DNA of 64,000 nucleotides from Taxillus chinensis (lineage: Eukaryota > Streptophyta > Magnoliopsida > Santalales > Loranthaceae): contig CM042092.1 in the NCBI GenBank assembly GCA_023512835.1, positions 51,838,400 to 51,902,399 of the forward strand, given 5' to 3'. The notes below the pieces were generated by a model. It was given only the letters and a program-made list of their open reading frames with translations, searched no databases and was not told the origin of the DNA. A program made the position numbers and the translations under genes. Positions within the stretch are counted from its first letter, which is position 1. Each line of letters starts with the position of its first letter. Of the stretch, positions 11,513-24,450 are shown one piece after another.

Positions 11513-13125
11513 GTGTCATGCCCTGAATTTTCGACCCGAAAAAACCGGTTAGTAAATCCCTATGCCCGCACCCGAAGGGACAAGGGGTTGGTGATGACAT
11601 CGAGAAAGGGACCTTAGCACGGGTGTCGTCCCTATTCCATATCACACATATAACACACAAATACAAAAATTTTATTTAAGCCACAGTATAAACACATACA
11701 TACATGTTCTTTCCCCCCATGGGGTTACAATCATAGCTTTTTACAATCCAACAAAACAAACAAATACACACATGTTCTTCACCTATGGTGAACCTCTTAG
11801 CTCCTGTAAGCACCTGAAACAAACACAATAGGAGGGGTGAGCAACCACAGCTCAGTAGGGATTATGTCTCCCCAACCCATCCTAACTCATAAACTAGTGT
11901 AGGCATGTGCTCATGTAATGCTACATTTACATCACCAACTCAATCATGTACACACATTGAAATCAAAGAAAACCTCCCAGGTAATCCTAAACATTGCCTC
12001 TCAGGCACACAGTACTGCCCCTCGGGCACACCAGTGCCTCTCAAGCACCGTAGCCTCTTAGGATCTGAACTAATTTCACTTTCCAGACCCTCAATAGTAC
12101 CCTCCCAGGCTTATCATGATAGCCTCGTATGCCCACATAACTCTCTCTATAACATAGGTCAGTCTTCACAAATCTATCCTCATGTCTTGACCATGAGATA
12201 GAATTTTTGTAGAAGTTGTTTTCTTGAAATAAAAAGTCCCAGCATTGGTTCCCCATATCATAACTAAGATAATCTGATTTTTGAGGATTTTTTTGAGAGG
12301 TCTAACTGACACGAAAATTGCGGTGTTACTACAAGTATACAGATCAAGTAATATAGAGTAGTAAAATACCCCTAAAATTATCGTTCCACAGAGAATAGAT
12401 TAAAAATAGGGAGATAAGCACCAGGCAAAACTTAAGCTTATTTATCTAGAAAAATCAAGTCTTTGGAAATTAATCAATTGAATTTAAATGAAATTAAGCT
12501 GAACTAAAATAACATGCACAATTTCAAGGTAAAACTTCAAATTAAATAATTCCAGGGGTTTGATTTCACTAACCTTTCACATGTTGAAATATCAATCGAG
12601 TTGTTGTTCTTGTGATTTTAATTTAATGGTTATCACTTACTCTCTACCACTTGGTCCATGAGAAGAGAATTAAAACCTATCTTAAATCTATTTGGTCCAT
12701 GGAAATTAAGATTTACTAATAAAGTGATATCAACCAATTGAAATCAATACAAGTTTGGTCCACTTTGCAAGTTTCAATCTAAAATACTAGAATCCACCTC
12801 AGACTAAGGCTAATATAAAATTGATTCATGCATAAAATCAATATAATCAAAACATGGTATTTTAATCAAAAATTAAATCCAAGAATCTCACAACTCAACA
12901 TCCAACACAACGTGATCAAAGGGGCTATATCTCTCCCCTAGAAAAGAGAATTTAGCCGGACATAATAAAATAGAGAATTACATAAACCAAAACCAACATA
13001 CTAGAAAAATAAAAGAAATAAGTTTCTGAGCTCCCCCGTCTTCCAAACTAGAGGAATAATCTTCAAATCTACCCCAAGACACCTCTCTCCACGTTTTTCC
13101 ACCCTTCTGCCATCTGCCTCCTCCT

Positions 13126-13134
13126 CTATTTATA
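13126..13134 (-). promoter_or_regulatory. TATA box of the solo Athila-like LTR
   Basis: TATAAATAG on the minus strand, in the middle of the LTR and downstream of the G-box repeats, where an LTR promoter is expected. Confidence 0.6.
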
Positions 13135-13542
13135 GATATCCACCAAAGTAACCCTAAGCCGTCATTACATGTGAAATCTCCTTGTTGACCTTCATTAAAA
13201 ATCTCCAAGTCAAACTTAAGATAAACAGTGTCGTTTTGGAGCATAATAAGAGTGCACGTGCCCAAGGATTTTCCAATAATAAACACTTATTTCTGGACAC
13301 GTGCAAGAATAAAAGATGTTTGAAATCTTATTTTCTTATGCTTCTCATGAGCACATGTCCACAAATACACCAACACTGGACACGTGCATAGGACTTTTCT
13401 AACCGTGCAATGGCAACGTTCCCTCAAATATCAGTGTCTTCATGAATACCCTTGAACGTGTCCAACCTACACATGCAGTGGAATTAGTCCACACGTTCAA
13501 GACCAAAGTTGCAAGAAATGTCTTTTGCTTCATGACTGGAGC

Positions 13543-13582
13543 TGCACGTGTCCAACATCACCACATACACTGGACACGTGCA
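13543..13582. promoter_or_regulatory. G-box inverted repeat in Athila-like U3
   Basis: TGCACGTGTCCA and its exact reverse complement TGGACACGTGCA flank a 16-bp spacer. A further TGGACACGTGCA follows at 13584. CACGTG is the core site of plant bHLH and bZIP factors. Regulatory action is inferred. Confidence 0.6.
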
Positions 13583-14603
13583 CTGGACACGTGCACACTG
13601 GAATGTTTCATGCTTGCTTTCTAACATCTTTAGGTACCTTGCTCATCCTTGCTTTGCATTCTTTAGCTCCCTTGTCCTAGATAAACCTACAAAATAAAGC
13701 AAAACACACAAAACCAAACAAGCATAATATCTCCTAAAATAATACTAAAACTCACATTCGAGCACAAAAAGACATGCAAACTGGGAGATAAAACATACAT
13801 AAATATAAGACATAAATTCCACATGTCACTAACCTAGGTGCGCAAAGATCAAAACTGGAATTTCCCGAGATTTTGCACTAATTCCCATTTTCACATTTTA
13901 AAGGAGTGGAAATTTGATTTTCTAGTATTTTTCTTTGAATCCAAATGGGAGGTATTTTATTATTTACATTGTAACTTAATACTTAAATATGGAGAGGCAT
14001 AAAGGTTTACAATGTAACTAGTCCAGTCCAGTGTAACTAGAACTGCACCAGAACTGCGCTGCCCAACTGCTCAAGACTATGCTCGACGCTACACTCTGCT
14101 CGAGACTCCTACTTGAAACTCATGCTCGAAACTCTGCTTGACCCTTTGCTCGAAGCTAGCTCGACGCTCAAGCCACGAGCAGTCCCCCAGTCGCGATCTG
14201 TCGACTGCATTAATCCTGGTTTCATCCCGAAACCTAGTTATACTAGTTAAATCTTTACCTTTAAGCACCAATTCATCCCAAAAAAGAGTTCCTGACTCAT
14301 CCTAGCCATATTAGGCTACCAAAACAGCCTTAATTCAAGGGTTAACACACAAAATTGAGTTTCCCTAACTTCTTAGGGTTCATACATCAAATTCCATGAA
14401 TTTGGATTAATTCTCATGTTTTAGCTACTCTAGCAAGCATAATCAACGACGTATGAGTAAGAAGATTGAATCCCTACCTCGACTTTGGTCGCTTTGAGCT
14501 CTGAATCGTCAATCTCGCTTTCCCCCTTCTCTTTCTCTCTCCTCTTTGTCTCTCTAGAAAGGCAAGCACTTAAGACACTTAGGGATTTGGGTTCTTCACT
14601 ATC

Positions 14604-14612
14604 CTATTTATA
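14604..14612 (-). promoter_or_regulatory. TATA box of a Tekay-type LTR
   Basis: TATAAATAG on the minus strand. It is repeated in the second copy of the tandem block, where the surrounding LTR is absent. Confidence 0.5.
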
Positions 14613-14775
14613 CTTTCCCACATTTAATTCATTAAAATATCAAAATTACCCTCACAGGGTCCCGACTCCAAATCGAGCCCAATTATTATCAAAATGGTCT
14701 ATTTAATGAGTACATCACTGTACTGAGATTTATTTTTCCAAATAATACCTTGAATACAAAGTCACCCAACCACAC

Positions 14776-16585
14776 TATTAGACCCCATTTTGTTCGGATT
14801 AAACATACTAATCTCATTTTATATATTTATCTGCACATGCCATCTATCTTGTAAACAGGTCCAGGGAAGCCCAAAGTTTAGAACCTCTGCTACAAGCCTT
14901 TGAAGTGCCCCAAGACCAACACCAGGTGATGGAAGATGAAATTTGGAGACTAAAGCACTCGACCGAGCTCAGTTTTGAGTTAGCATGAAGAAGTTATGAC
15001 CAAAGCAATATGCGACGGAAAAAGTCAAACTTGCCAAAAGATTATTAATGCCCCTGGTCAAAGGACCCGGAAATGTGACCATGCAATATTCTCCAAAATG
15101 ACTATTTAGGCGAAGACGGGGCTTCCTAAACAATCCCTAAAAGTTCATCCATTTTGACATTTTGGGTAAGGGTAAATGGGTAATTAAAAGTAAAAAAAAA
15201 AAAAAAGAAATGGTCAAATTCGGAGCATTGTGGTCAACTTTGAGACATCACTGATCTAGACTAAGCTTCCACTGACATGGAGTAAGGATTCGAGCCTTCC
15301 ATTGGTCCGGACTAAGCTTCCATTAACACGGAGTAAGGATCCGAGCCTTCCATTGATCTGGACTAAGCTTTCACTGACACAGAATTAGGGTTCGAGCCTT
15401 CCATTGATCCAGACTAAGCTTCTACTGACACGGAGTAAGCTCCAATCGTTCGGAATAGCCTTCTATTTATCCAGATCTGACCCTCGACCGACCTGCGACC
15501 CTCTGACCGTTGACCTTTGCTGTTTGGCTGTATTTCCGCGGACACTTTCCTATGCAGTCACAAGACACGTTTTTTATGTGCTGGCCATTTAGCAGAGTTG
15601 TTTTTCACTGCCTGTGTGCTAATAAAACCTTAAAAAAGGACAATCACGAGTTGCACAGGTCGCCATTACTTCCGACAAAAGGCAGAATCTAGAAATAGAA
15701 AATGCTAGCATTAATAATATAGCATTAAATGTAGCAATTAATGGGATGCGGCCAACCTCTTTAAAAGGAAGACATATCCAGGCAAAAAAGAGAGAGGATT
15801 ACGCCCAAGATCTTTGCCTTTGCACAGACTCACGCCCAAGCTTATACCTAAGAACACCTAGAGTTTTTATGCCCAAGAGTTAAGCCCAATCTCTTTTTTC
15901 TTACGAGCCTTTCCAAAAACTACCCCCTTTCCAACTCCTCTTTCCTGAATATCCCGTTCCAGCTCTCTTTTTCCCAGCAAAAAGAAAAAACACAAAAATA
16001 ACCCCAATTTTGCCCCCCACTCTTTCCTACATCTCCATCACAAAAACAAAAACAAAAAATACATTTCCTTTTCATTTCCCTATTTCTTACGCCCACTCTC
16101 CTTATTTCTAGCCACCAAAAAAAAATCTAGTGCAAATTCAGTTTGAGTTTGACAAATCTCACTGCCAGATTTGTTGGTTCCGTTTTCAAGCAAGACTATC
16201 GGTGCGGACGGGATAGTTCAAACGGATGGTTGGAGTTGAAGCACAAAGTCGGTTTAGTTAATTTATCTTTGTTTATTTATTACTTTTAGTTTATTTATAT
16301 GTAGACTCGATGTAATGCTTAGTATTTTCCTGTTTTTTTATGTCATTGGTATATGTTGTATTTTACTTGTATTTTTTTTCTATGATTGTTGTAATATGTA
16401 TAGTATAGTAAAAACAAAAATGAAAAAGAGAGCAAAGAAAAAAAAGAAAAAAAAAGTGAGTTGTTATTTGATTTGTGAATGTCGCAACCACACACTTCAC
16501 ATTTATTTTGATATGTGTATTTTCTCTAAAACAAAAAAAAAAAAGTAAACAACATGTTTTTCTCTATGACCTGAATAAATTGATT
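14776..16585 (+). mobile_element. Tat-type LTR (family B), copy 1
   Basis: Starts TATTAGACCCCATTTTG, the same start as the minus-strand Ogre-like LTR ending at 52031 (TATTGGACCCC). Shared phrases include CCTTTGAAGTGCCCCAAGACC. It holds about three to four ~50-bp tandem units (CCGAGCCTTCCATTGATC ... GACTAAGCTTCCACTGACA) at 15254-15440. The right boundary was not identified; the segment runs up to the Athila LTR. No primer-binding site was seen. Confidence 0.65.
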
Positions 16586-17480
16586 TGATAAGTTTTTGCA
16601 GCATGTGCACTGGTCAAGTAATAAATTGAAGTATTTAAACTCCGGTTGTCGAACCTACAGGGAGGTAGCTAATAATGTCAAGCAGCAAGCACTAAGCTAA
16701 CAAGTCTTATTTTATGTCTGAACAAATGATGATGTTTTGAATTGAGTTCTAAATACTAAACATGTGAAGCACTGAATCTAGAAAAATAGCAATCTGTAGA
16801 AACTTCAACACAAATTGGAGATAGATAACAAGTTGAAGGTTCTAGGGTCACAACTTCACCACCCAATGCCCTGCAATGTTCTGGTTATGATACTTATTCT
16901 TAAACAATTTAATTAATTCCATATTCATATTGATCATTACCCACCAATTTTACACTTGGTCCATGTTAAGAAAGGTTTAAGCCTTTTATTCCATTTGGTC
17001 CATGAGAATAAAAGATACAAAGGGAAACAACCAATCTAACAATCACAGACTTGGTCCATCATGCAATTATCAAACCTAATTCATCAAAATCTACCCTAGA
17101 AAAGGGCTGAGATAATCTAATCATGCATAAATCAGATTGAACATTCAAATATGATGAACGAACTATGAAATAGAATTTTCTCATAATCAACAAGCATAAT
17201 CCATAAACCCAGATTTACAATAGGTCATTGGGGGCTACATTGCTCCCCTAGAAATAGAGTTTTACCCCATAAACATTCTTACAATCAAAGCAAACCCAGA
17301 ATAAAACATACTGATAGTACTAGTAGACAGAGAGAGAAAGATAATGATTAACAACTCCAGCCCTTCTCCTTCTCTACCAGAAACCCTAGTCGTCCAGTTC
17401 CAGATGTTACTATCCCTCCAAGAATGTGTTGCTGCCTCCAAAAATGTGTTCCAGCCCCCTGTTCTTCTCCAAGATCTCTC

Positions 17481-17490
17481 CTTTTATAGG
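17481..17490 (-). promoter_or_regulatory. TATA box of the Athila-like LTR
   Basis: CCTATAAAAG on the minus strand, about 50 bases downstream (in LTR direction) of the ACGT palindrome. Confidence 0.6.
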
Positions 17491-17538
17491 GCTGCAGGTC
17501 ATACATAAAGTGTGCCCTAGTGCCAGCTATTGTCACTT

Positions 17539-17560
17539 ACCAAAATGACGTAGTTTTGGT
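17539..17560. promoter_or_regulatory. ACGT palindrome in Athila U3
   Basis: ACCAAAA and TTTTGGT flank TGACGTAG. The core TGACGT is a bZIP (TGA/as-1 type) half site. The same element with arms ATCAAAA/TTTTGAT occurs in the Tekay-type LTRs (25129-25187, 37884-37905, 50291-50349). Confidence 0.6.
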
Positions 17561-17681
17561 TAATGACATCCATTCTTCCTTCAACTCTCAATAAAACTCA
17601 AACCAAGCAGAATTTGGATCAGATTCTTTAGAGAAAAATCATTAGCATAACAAAACAAAGCAGATGGTGCAAAAACATAGC

Positions 17682-17711
17682 TGCACGTGACAAAGGTCAT
17701 TGTCACGTGCA
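17682..17711. promoter_or_regulatory. G-box inverted repeat in Athila U3
   Basis: TGCACGTGACAA and TTGTCACGTGCA are exact complements around a 6-bp spacer. Each arm holds a CACGTG G-box. The identical copy in the second tandem block is at 22379-22408. Confidence 0.7.
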
Positions 17712-18170
17712 GCCTCCAATTGGCCTCAAACTTCTCCACAAGCTTTAGAACTTCATCTAGAAGGCTCCCATGCAAAAATACCTCTGCACGTGACAAAGGT
17801 AATCATCATGTGCACCTTAGAATGAGCTAAAAATCACCCCTAAGCTTCCTTACATCATGTACAAGGCTCCTACGCACTTAACTCCTTGCCTGTGACAATG
17901 AGCCATGTCATGTGCAACTCTATTTTGCCTTCTTTGGAGTTCATCTTCTGCCTAAAGCTTCCTCTTGAGTAGATAGGGTGATCTAGCTGATGTGTATGAG
18001 AAAACATCTCCCAAGAACCTGTCAGAACAGCTTAAAAACACCAATATAGCACAAGTAGTGTCTTCCTAGGGGTTAGAGCAAATATACACATTAATATGCA
18101 AATAGACCTTAATCACACTCTAAAACACCCTAAAAATGGCCTAGAATAACGGCATAAATGCACGTTATCA

Positions 18171-19096
18171 AACACACCACACTTGAACCATTGCTTGTCC
18201 TCAAGCAAAGCATACAAACATGCAAAAAGAAAACAAACACACAATCAAACTGAAAGATAAATAAAATAACAAACAAGAGAGGCATGGTCTCCTAAGGCAC
18301 ATAACTCTATCATGATGAAATAGACATTCCAGCAACCATGATGAATCATAAGTTAATCTAAACATTTCCATACTACCAAGTCCAATAACCATGTAATATC
18401 ATCACTGAAAATTCAGATATAAGCAAACATGCAATGATAAGATAAAACTCAGCATCCCTTGCAGTCCTCACCATGGACAAATGTCCCTCACTCAAATGTG
18501 TCTTTTCTTTCCTCTCCTTCTCAAGCCCTAAAGAATGTGTCACTCTCACACTCGCCATTAGCTATTGATTCAGTTCTTGCCAAGTAAACATGAGAGGTCC
18601 CTATTGTGCTCATCAAAGAAAACACACCCTCTATTCTACTTTATTTTGAAACTCACACCTTGAGCCAATGAAGTAAGCTCAAAACTCACAAAATAAAAAC
18701 AACTCAGCCATTGTAGCTGTAAAATGGACGATAACACATATACATCAAACCATTGTTGCTTTATTCTAAAAATACTTTTTTTTGTTTTTTTTTTCACACT
18801 TTTTTTAGTTAATAACCTTACAAGGTTGCATTTTATGCTCTCCCTTGATGGATTATTCACTCATTTTTTTGGTTTTTTTAATGGAACTCTTTGCCTTTAC
18901 AAATACCACAAAACAATACACAAAAACTAGGATACTTAGGAAGTCATTGTGACTTAATGTCCTTGTATTACTAGCAGCACACACCGAACACTATGCTACT
19001 AATAGGTAATTCTCATGCCTAATCAACTTCAACCATTAAATAGTCAATATTGAATGACAAGAGCAAAATTGTTAACCCTATAACCCATAGAATTCA
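18171..19096 (-). other. Athila 3' internal sequence, copy 1
   Basis: Non-coding sequence between the env-position region and the 3' LTR. It begins with the purine/T-rich minus-strand stretch next to the LTR. Small open frames here (for example 18201-18392) are AT-rich and identical in both copies, with no recognisable domain. Confidence 0.6.
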
Positions 19097-19273
19097 TGTC
19101 ACGCCCCGGATTTCCAACCCGAGGAAACCGGTACGTGACTCCCCTTGTACCCACACGGAGGGCAAAGGGGTTAGCGTGCAAACCCCGAATCTAACACTTT
19201 AAACATCCACAACACATTCAAGAAAGTAATGTTCATAAAAGCAATCCACAATCCAAACCAGTCTTTATTACAA
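19097..19273 (-). mobile_element. Truncated Tekay-type LTR end
   Basis: Starts TGTCACGCCCCGG, as at 23794, and is cut after 177 bp at the duplication joint. It shows that the duplication happened after this LTR had inserted. Confidence 0.85.
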
Positions 19274-19478
19274 AAGACACTTAGGGATTTGGGTTCTTCA
19301 CTATCCTATTTATACTTTCCCACATTTAATTCATTAAAATATCAAAATTACCCTCACAGGGTCCCGACTCCAAATCGAGCCCAATTATTATCAAAATGGT
19401 CTATTTAATGAGTACATCACCGTATCTGAGATTTATTTTTCCAAATAATACCTTGAATACAAAGTCACCCAACCACAC

Positions 19479-21284
19479 TATTAGACCCCATTTTGTTCGG
19501 ATTAAACATACTAATCTCATTTTATATATTTATCTGCACATGCCATCTATCTTGTAAACAGGTCCGGGGAAGCCCAAAGTTTAGAACCTCTGCTACAAGC
19601 CTTTGAAGTGCCCCCAAGACCAACACCAGGTGATGGAAGATGAAATTTGGAGACTAAAGCACTCGACCAGCCGGCTCGCTTTTGAGTTAGCATGAAGAAG
19701 TTATGACCAAAGCAATATGCGACAGAAAAAGTCAAACTTGCCAAAAGATTATTAATGCCCCTGGTCAAAGGACCCGGAAATGTGACCATGCAATATTCTC
19801 CAAAATGACTATTTAGGCGAAGACGGGGCTTCCTAAACAATCCCTAAAAGTTCATCCATTTTGACATTTTGGGTAAGGGTAAATGGGTAATTAAAAGTAA
19901 AAAAAAAGAAATGGTCAAATTCGGAGCATTGTGGTCAACTTTGAGACATCACCGATCTAGACTAAGCTTCCACCGACATGGAGTAAGGATTCGAGCCTTC
20001 CATTGGTCCGGACTAAGCTTCCATTAACACGGAGTAAGGATCCGAGCCTTCCATTGATCTGGACTAAGCTTTCACTGACACAGAATTAGGGTTCGAGCCT
20101 TCCATTGATCCAGACTAAGCTTCTACTGACACGGAGTAAGCTCCAATCGTTCGGAATAGCCTTCTATTTATCCAGATCTGACCCTCGACCGACCTGCGAC
20201 CCTCTGACCGTTGACCTTTGCTGTTTGGCTGTATTTCCGCGGACACTTTCCTATGCAGTCACAAGACACGTTTTTTATGTGCTGGCCATTTAGCAGAGTT
20301 GTTTTTCACTGCCTGTGTGCTAATAAAACCTTAAAAAAGGACAATCACGAGTTGCACAGGTCGCCATTACTTCCGACAAAAGGCAGAATCTAGAAATAGA
20401 AAATGCTAGCATTAATAATATAGCATTAAATGTAGCAATTAATGGGATGCGGCCAACCTCTTTAAAAGGAAGACATATCCAGGCAAAAAAGAGAGAGGAT
20501 TACGCCCAAGATCTTTGCCTTTGCACAGACTCACGCCCAAGCTTATACCTAAGAACACCTAGAGTTTTTATGCCCAAGAGTTAAGCCCAATCTCTTTTTT
20601 CTTACGAGCCTTTCCAAAAACTACCCCCTTTCCAACTCCTCTTTCCTGAATATCCCGTTCCAGCTCTCTTTTTCCCAGCAAAAAGAAAAAACACAAAAAT
20701 AACCCCAATTTTGCCCCCCACTCTTTCCTACATCTCCATCACAAAAACAAAAACAAAAAATACATTTCCTTTTCATTTCCCTATTTCTTACGCCCACTCT
20801 CCTTATTTCTAGCCACCAAAAAAAAATCTAGTGCAAATTCAGTTTGAGTTTGACAAATCTCACTGCCAGATTTGTTGGTTCTGTTTTCAAGCAGGCGACT
20901 ATCGGTGCGGACAGGATAGTTCAAACGGATGGTTGGAGTTGAAGCACAAAGTCGGTTTAGTTAATTTATCTTTGTTTATTTATTACTTTTAGTTTATTTA
21001 TATGTAGACTCGATGTAATGCTTAGTATTTTCCTGTTTTTTATGTCATTGGTATATGTTGTATTTTACTTGTATTTTTTTCTATGATTGTTGTAATATGT
21101 ATAGTATAGTAAAAACAAAAATGAAAAAGAGAGCAAAGAAAAAAAAGAAAAAAAAGAGTGAGTTGTTATTTAATTTGTGAATGTCGCAACCACACACTTC
21201 ACATTTATTTTGATATGTGTATTTTCTCTAAAACAAAAAAAAAGTAAACAACATGTTTTTCTCTATGACCTGAATAAATTGATT
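19479..21284 (+). mobile_element. Tat-type LTR (family B), copy 2
   Basis: Duplicate of 14776-16585 with a few substitutions and poly-A length changes. Confidence 0.65.
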
Positions 21285-22867
21285 TGATAAGTTTTTGCAG
21301 CAAGTGCACTAGTCAAGTAATAAATTGAAGTATTTAAACTCCGGTTGTCGAACCTACAGGGAGGTAGCTAATAATGTCAAGCAGCAAGCACTAAGCTAAC
21401 AAGTCTTATTTTATGTCTGAACAAATGATGATGTTTTGAATTGAGTTCTAAATACTAAACATGTGAAGCACTGAATCTAGAAAAATAGCAATCTGTAGAA
21501 ACTTCAACACAAATTGGAGATAGATAACAAGTTGAAGGTTCTAGGGTCACAACTTCACCACCCAATGCCCTGCAATGTTCTGGTTATGATACTTATTCTT
21601 AAACAATTTAATTAATTCCATATTCATATTGATCATTACCCACCAATTTTACACTTGGTCCATGTTAAGAAAGGTTTAAGCCTTTTATTCCATTTGGTCC
21701 ATGAGAATAAAAGATACAAAGGGAAACAACCAATCTAACAATCACGAACTTGGTCCATCATGCAATTATCAAACCTAATTCATCAAAATCTACCCTAGAA
21801 AAGGGCTGAGATAATCTAATCATGCATAAATCAGATTGAACATTCAAATATGATGAACGAACTATGAAATAGAATTTTCTCATAATCAACAAGCATAATC
21901 CATAAACCCAGATTTACAATAGGTCATTGGGGGCTACATTGCTCCCCTAGAAATAGAGTTTTACCCCATAAACATTCTTACAATCAAAGCAAACCCAGAA
22001 TAAAACATACTGATAGTACTAGTAGACAGAGAGAGAAAGATAATGATTAACAACTCCAGCCCTTCTCCTTCTCTCCAGAAACCCTAGTCGTCCGGTTCCA
22101 GGATGTTCCTATCCCTCCAAGAATGTGTTGCTGCCTCCAAAAAATGTGTTCCAGCCCCTGTTCTTCTCCAAGATCTCTCCTTTTATAGGGTCAGGTCATA
22201 CATAAAGTGTGCCCTAGTGCCAGCTATTGTCACTTACCAAAATGACGTAGTTTTGGTTAATGACATCCATTCTTCCTTCAACTCTCAATAAAACTCAAAC
22301 CAAGCAGAATTTGGATCAGATTCTTTAGAGAAAAATCATTAGCATAACAAAACAAAGCAGATGGTGCAAAAACATAGCTGCACGTGACAAAGGTCATTGT
22401 CACGTGCAGCCTCCAATTGGCCTCAAACTTCTCCACAAGCTTTAGAACTTCATCTAGAAGGCTCCCATGCAAAAATACCTCTGCACGTGACAAAGGTAAT
22501 CATCATGTGCACCTTAGAATGAGCTAAAAATCACCCCTAAGCTTCCTTACATCATGTACAAGGCTCCTACGCACTTAACTCCTTGCCTGTGACAATGAGC
22601 CATGTCATGTGCAACTCTATTTTGCCTTCTTTGGAGTTCATCTTCTGCCTAAAGCTTCCTCTTGAGTAGATAGGGTGATCTAGCTGATGTGTATGAGAAA
22701 ACATCTCCCAAGAACCTGTCAGAACAGCTTAAAAACACCAATATAGCACAAGTAGTGTCTTCCTAGGGGTTAGAGCAAATATACACATTAATATGCAAAT
22801 AGACCTTAATCACACTCTAAAACACCCTAAAAATGGCCTAGAATAACGGCATAAATGCACGTTATCA
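21285..22867 (-). mobile_element. Athila-like 3' LTR, copy 2
   Basis: Duplicate of 16586-18170. This copy is in its original context, followed on the right by internal sequence 22868-23793 and, beyond the solo LTR 23794-25740, by the env-position region 26158-28486 and integrase 29307-29945. It is thus the 3' LTR of that Athila-like element. Confidence 0.85.
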
Positions 22868-23793
22868 AACACACCACACTTGAACCATTGCTTGTCCTCA
22901 AGCAAAGCATACAAACATGCAAAAAGAAAACAAACACACAATCAAACCGAAAGATAAATAAAATAACAAACAAGAGAGGCATGGTCTCCTAAGGCACATA
23001 ACTCTATCATGATGAAATAGACATTCCAGCAACCATGATGAATCATAAGTTAATCTAAACATTTCCATACTACCAAGTCCAATAACCATGTAATATCATC
23101 ACTGAAAATTCAGATATAAGCAAACATGCAATGATAAGATAAAACTCAGCATCCCTTGCAGTCCTCACCATGGACAAATGTCCCTCACTCAAATGTGTCT
23201 TTTCTTTCCTCTCCTTCTCAAGCCCTAAAGAATGTGTCACTCTCACACTCGCCATTAGCTATTGATTCAGTTCTTGCCAAGTAAACATGAGAGGTCCCTA
23301 TTGTGCTCATCAAAGAAAACACACCCTCTATTCTACTTTATTTTGAAACTCACACCTTGAGCCAATGAAGTAAGCTCAAAACTCACAAAATAAAAACAAC
23401 TCAGCCATTGTAGCTGTAAAATGGACCATAACACATAAACATCAAACCATTGTTGCTTTATTCTAAAAATACTTTTTTTTTGTTTTTTTTCACACTTTTT
23501 TTAATTAATAACCTTACAAGGTTGCATTTTATGCTCTCCCTTGATGGATTATTCACTCATTTTTTTTGGTTTTTTTAATGGAACTCTTTGCCTTTACAAA
23601 TACCACAAAACAATACACAAAAACTAGGATACTTAGGAAGTCATTGTGACTTAATGTCCTTGTATTACTAGCAGCACACACCGAACACTGTGCTACTAAT
23701 AGGTAATTCTCATGCCTAATCAACTTCAACCATTAAATAGTCAATATTGAATGACAAGAGCAAAATTGTTAACCCTATAACCCATAGAATTCA
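22868..23793 (-). other. Athila 3' internal sequence, copy 2
   Basis: Duplicate of 18171-19096. It is interrupted at 23794 by a solo LTR and resumes at 25741. Confidence 0.65.
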
Positions 23794-24245
23794 TGTCACG
23801 CCCCGGATTTCCAACCCAAGGAAACCGGTACATGACTCCCCTTGTACCCACACGAAGGGCAAAGGGGTTAGTGTGCAAACCCCGAATCTAACACTTTAAA
23901 CATCCACAACACATTCAAGAAAGTAATGTTCATAAAAGCAATCCACAATCCAAACCAGTCTTTATTACAACAAAATCCTCTTTCCAATCCATCCCCACTG
24001 GGGTTACATCAATTCCCATAAAAATAACATAAATGGAAGATAGTAAAATCAATAAGGTCTTCCACCTTGGGGTCCCACCTAACGCCTGTATGTTCCTGAA
24101 AGAAAACACAACATAGAGGGAGGGGTGAGCAACCACAGCTCAGTAGGGATCATGTCTCCCCAATCCATCCCATGCCCCTAGCGTCTACATGAGTGTGTAC
24201 AGGTGCAGTGTAGTGACAATAAAATATAAACAAGTTGTATTCCAC

Positions 24246-24450
24246 ATTCACATGGCACACACATATCCACAGCCACTAAGGCTTAGCCATATAGGCTAAC
24301 ATATCCACGGCCACTAAGGCTTAGCCACACGGCTAACATATCCACGGCCACTAAGGCTTAGCCACACGGCTAACATATCCACGGCCACTCAGGCTTAGCC
24401 ACACGGGCTAACATATCCACAACCATATAGGCTTAGCCACACAGGCTAAC
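24246..24450. repeat. 37-bp minisatellite in LTR
   Basis: About five units built on CATATCCACGGCCACTAAGG and CTTAGCCACACGGCTAA. Related arrays with CACAGGCAT phrases continue to about 24760. Similar short arrays lie in the sister LTRs (41140-41260 and 50690-50890). Confidence 0.8.

Larger units (their letters stand above)
12307..13828 (-). mobile_element. Solo LTR, Athila-like
   Basis: 1522 bp with termini TGACACG and ACATGTCA, flanked by the perfect duplication CTAAC (12302-12306 and 13829-13833). The left end shows the Athila-type terminal phrase (CAAGTATACAGATCAAGTAAT, then a CCACAGAGA phrase). It carries a minus-strand TATA box and G-box inverted repeats (13543-13582). No internal region remains, so it is a recombination relic. 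Confidence 0.85.
11513..14775 (-). mobile_element. Tekay-type LTR, truncated, with nested solo LTR
   Basis: The plus-strand start TGTCATGCCC is the 3' end of an LTR in minus orientation. It carries the U5 motif CCCGAAGGGACAAGGGG (11570-11586), the CTACTGAGC/CAG block (about 11816-11866) and a minus-strand TATAAATAG (14604-14612). Excluding the nested LTR 12307-13828 and its duplication, about 1740 bp remain, a usual length. The 5' end (expected GGTC-TTACA) is missing where a Tat-type LTR begins at 14776. It interrupts the outer gag. Confidence 0.75.
16586..18170 (-). mobile_element. Athila-like 3' LTR, copy 1
   Basis: 1585 bp between TGATAAG and CGTTATCA; TGATAACG is the usual start of Athila LTRs. 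To the right lies AACACACCACACTTGAACC, Athila-type sequence next to the 3' LTR. U3 contains G-box inverted repeats (17682-17711 perfect; a weaker one near 17790-17815), the ACGT palindrome 17539-17560 and a TATA box 17481-17490. Confidence 0.8.
14572..19273. repeat. Tandem duplication, copy 1 (4702 bp)
   Basis: This block and 19274-23970 are direct neighbours and nearly identical (about 99% by eye), differing by scattered substitutions, short indels and homopolymer lengths. The left edge lies inside a Tekay-type LTR (AAGACACTTAGGG). The right edge (TCTTTATTACAA) lies 177 bp inside another Tekay-type LTR. The joint at 19273/19274 fuses these two LTR interiors without shared bases. The unit is therefore not itself a mobile element. 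Confidence 0.9.
19274..23970. repeat. Tandem duplication, copy 2 (4697 bp)
   Basis: Second copy. Its right edge continues into intact LTR sequence (23794-25740), so this copy keeps the original right context, while copy 1 keeps the original left context. It contains the same Tat LTR, Athila LTR and Athila 3' internal sequence. Confidence 0.9.

Noticed and set aside
17581..18558. Small frames repeated identically at +4.7 kb
   Set aside because: Identity is explained by the tandem duplication; they lie in Athila LTR and 3' non-coding sequence.
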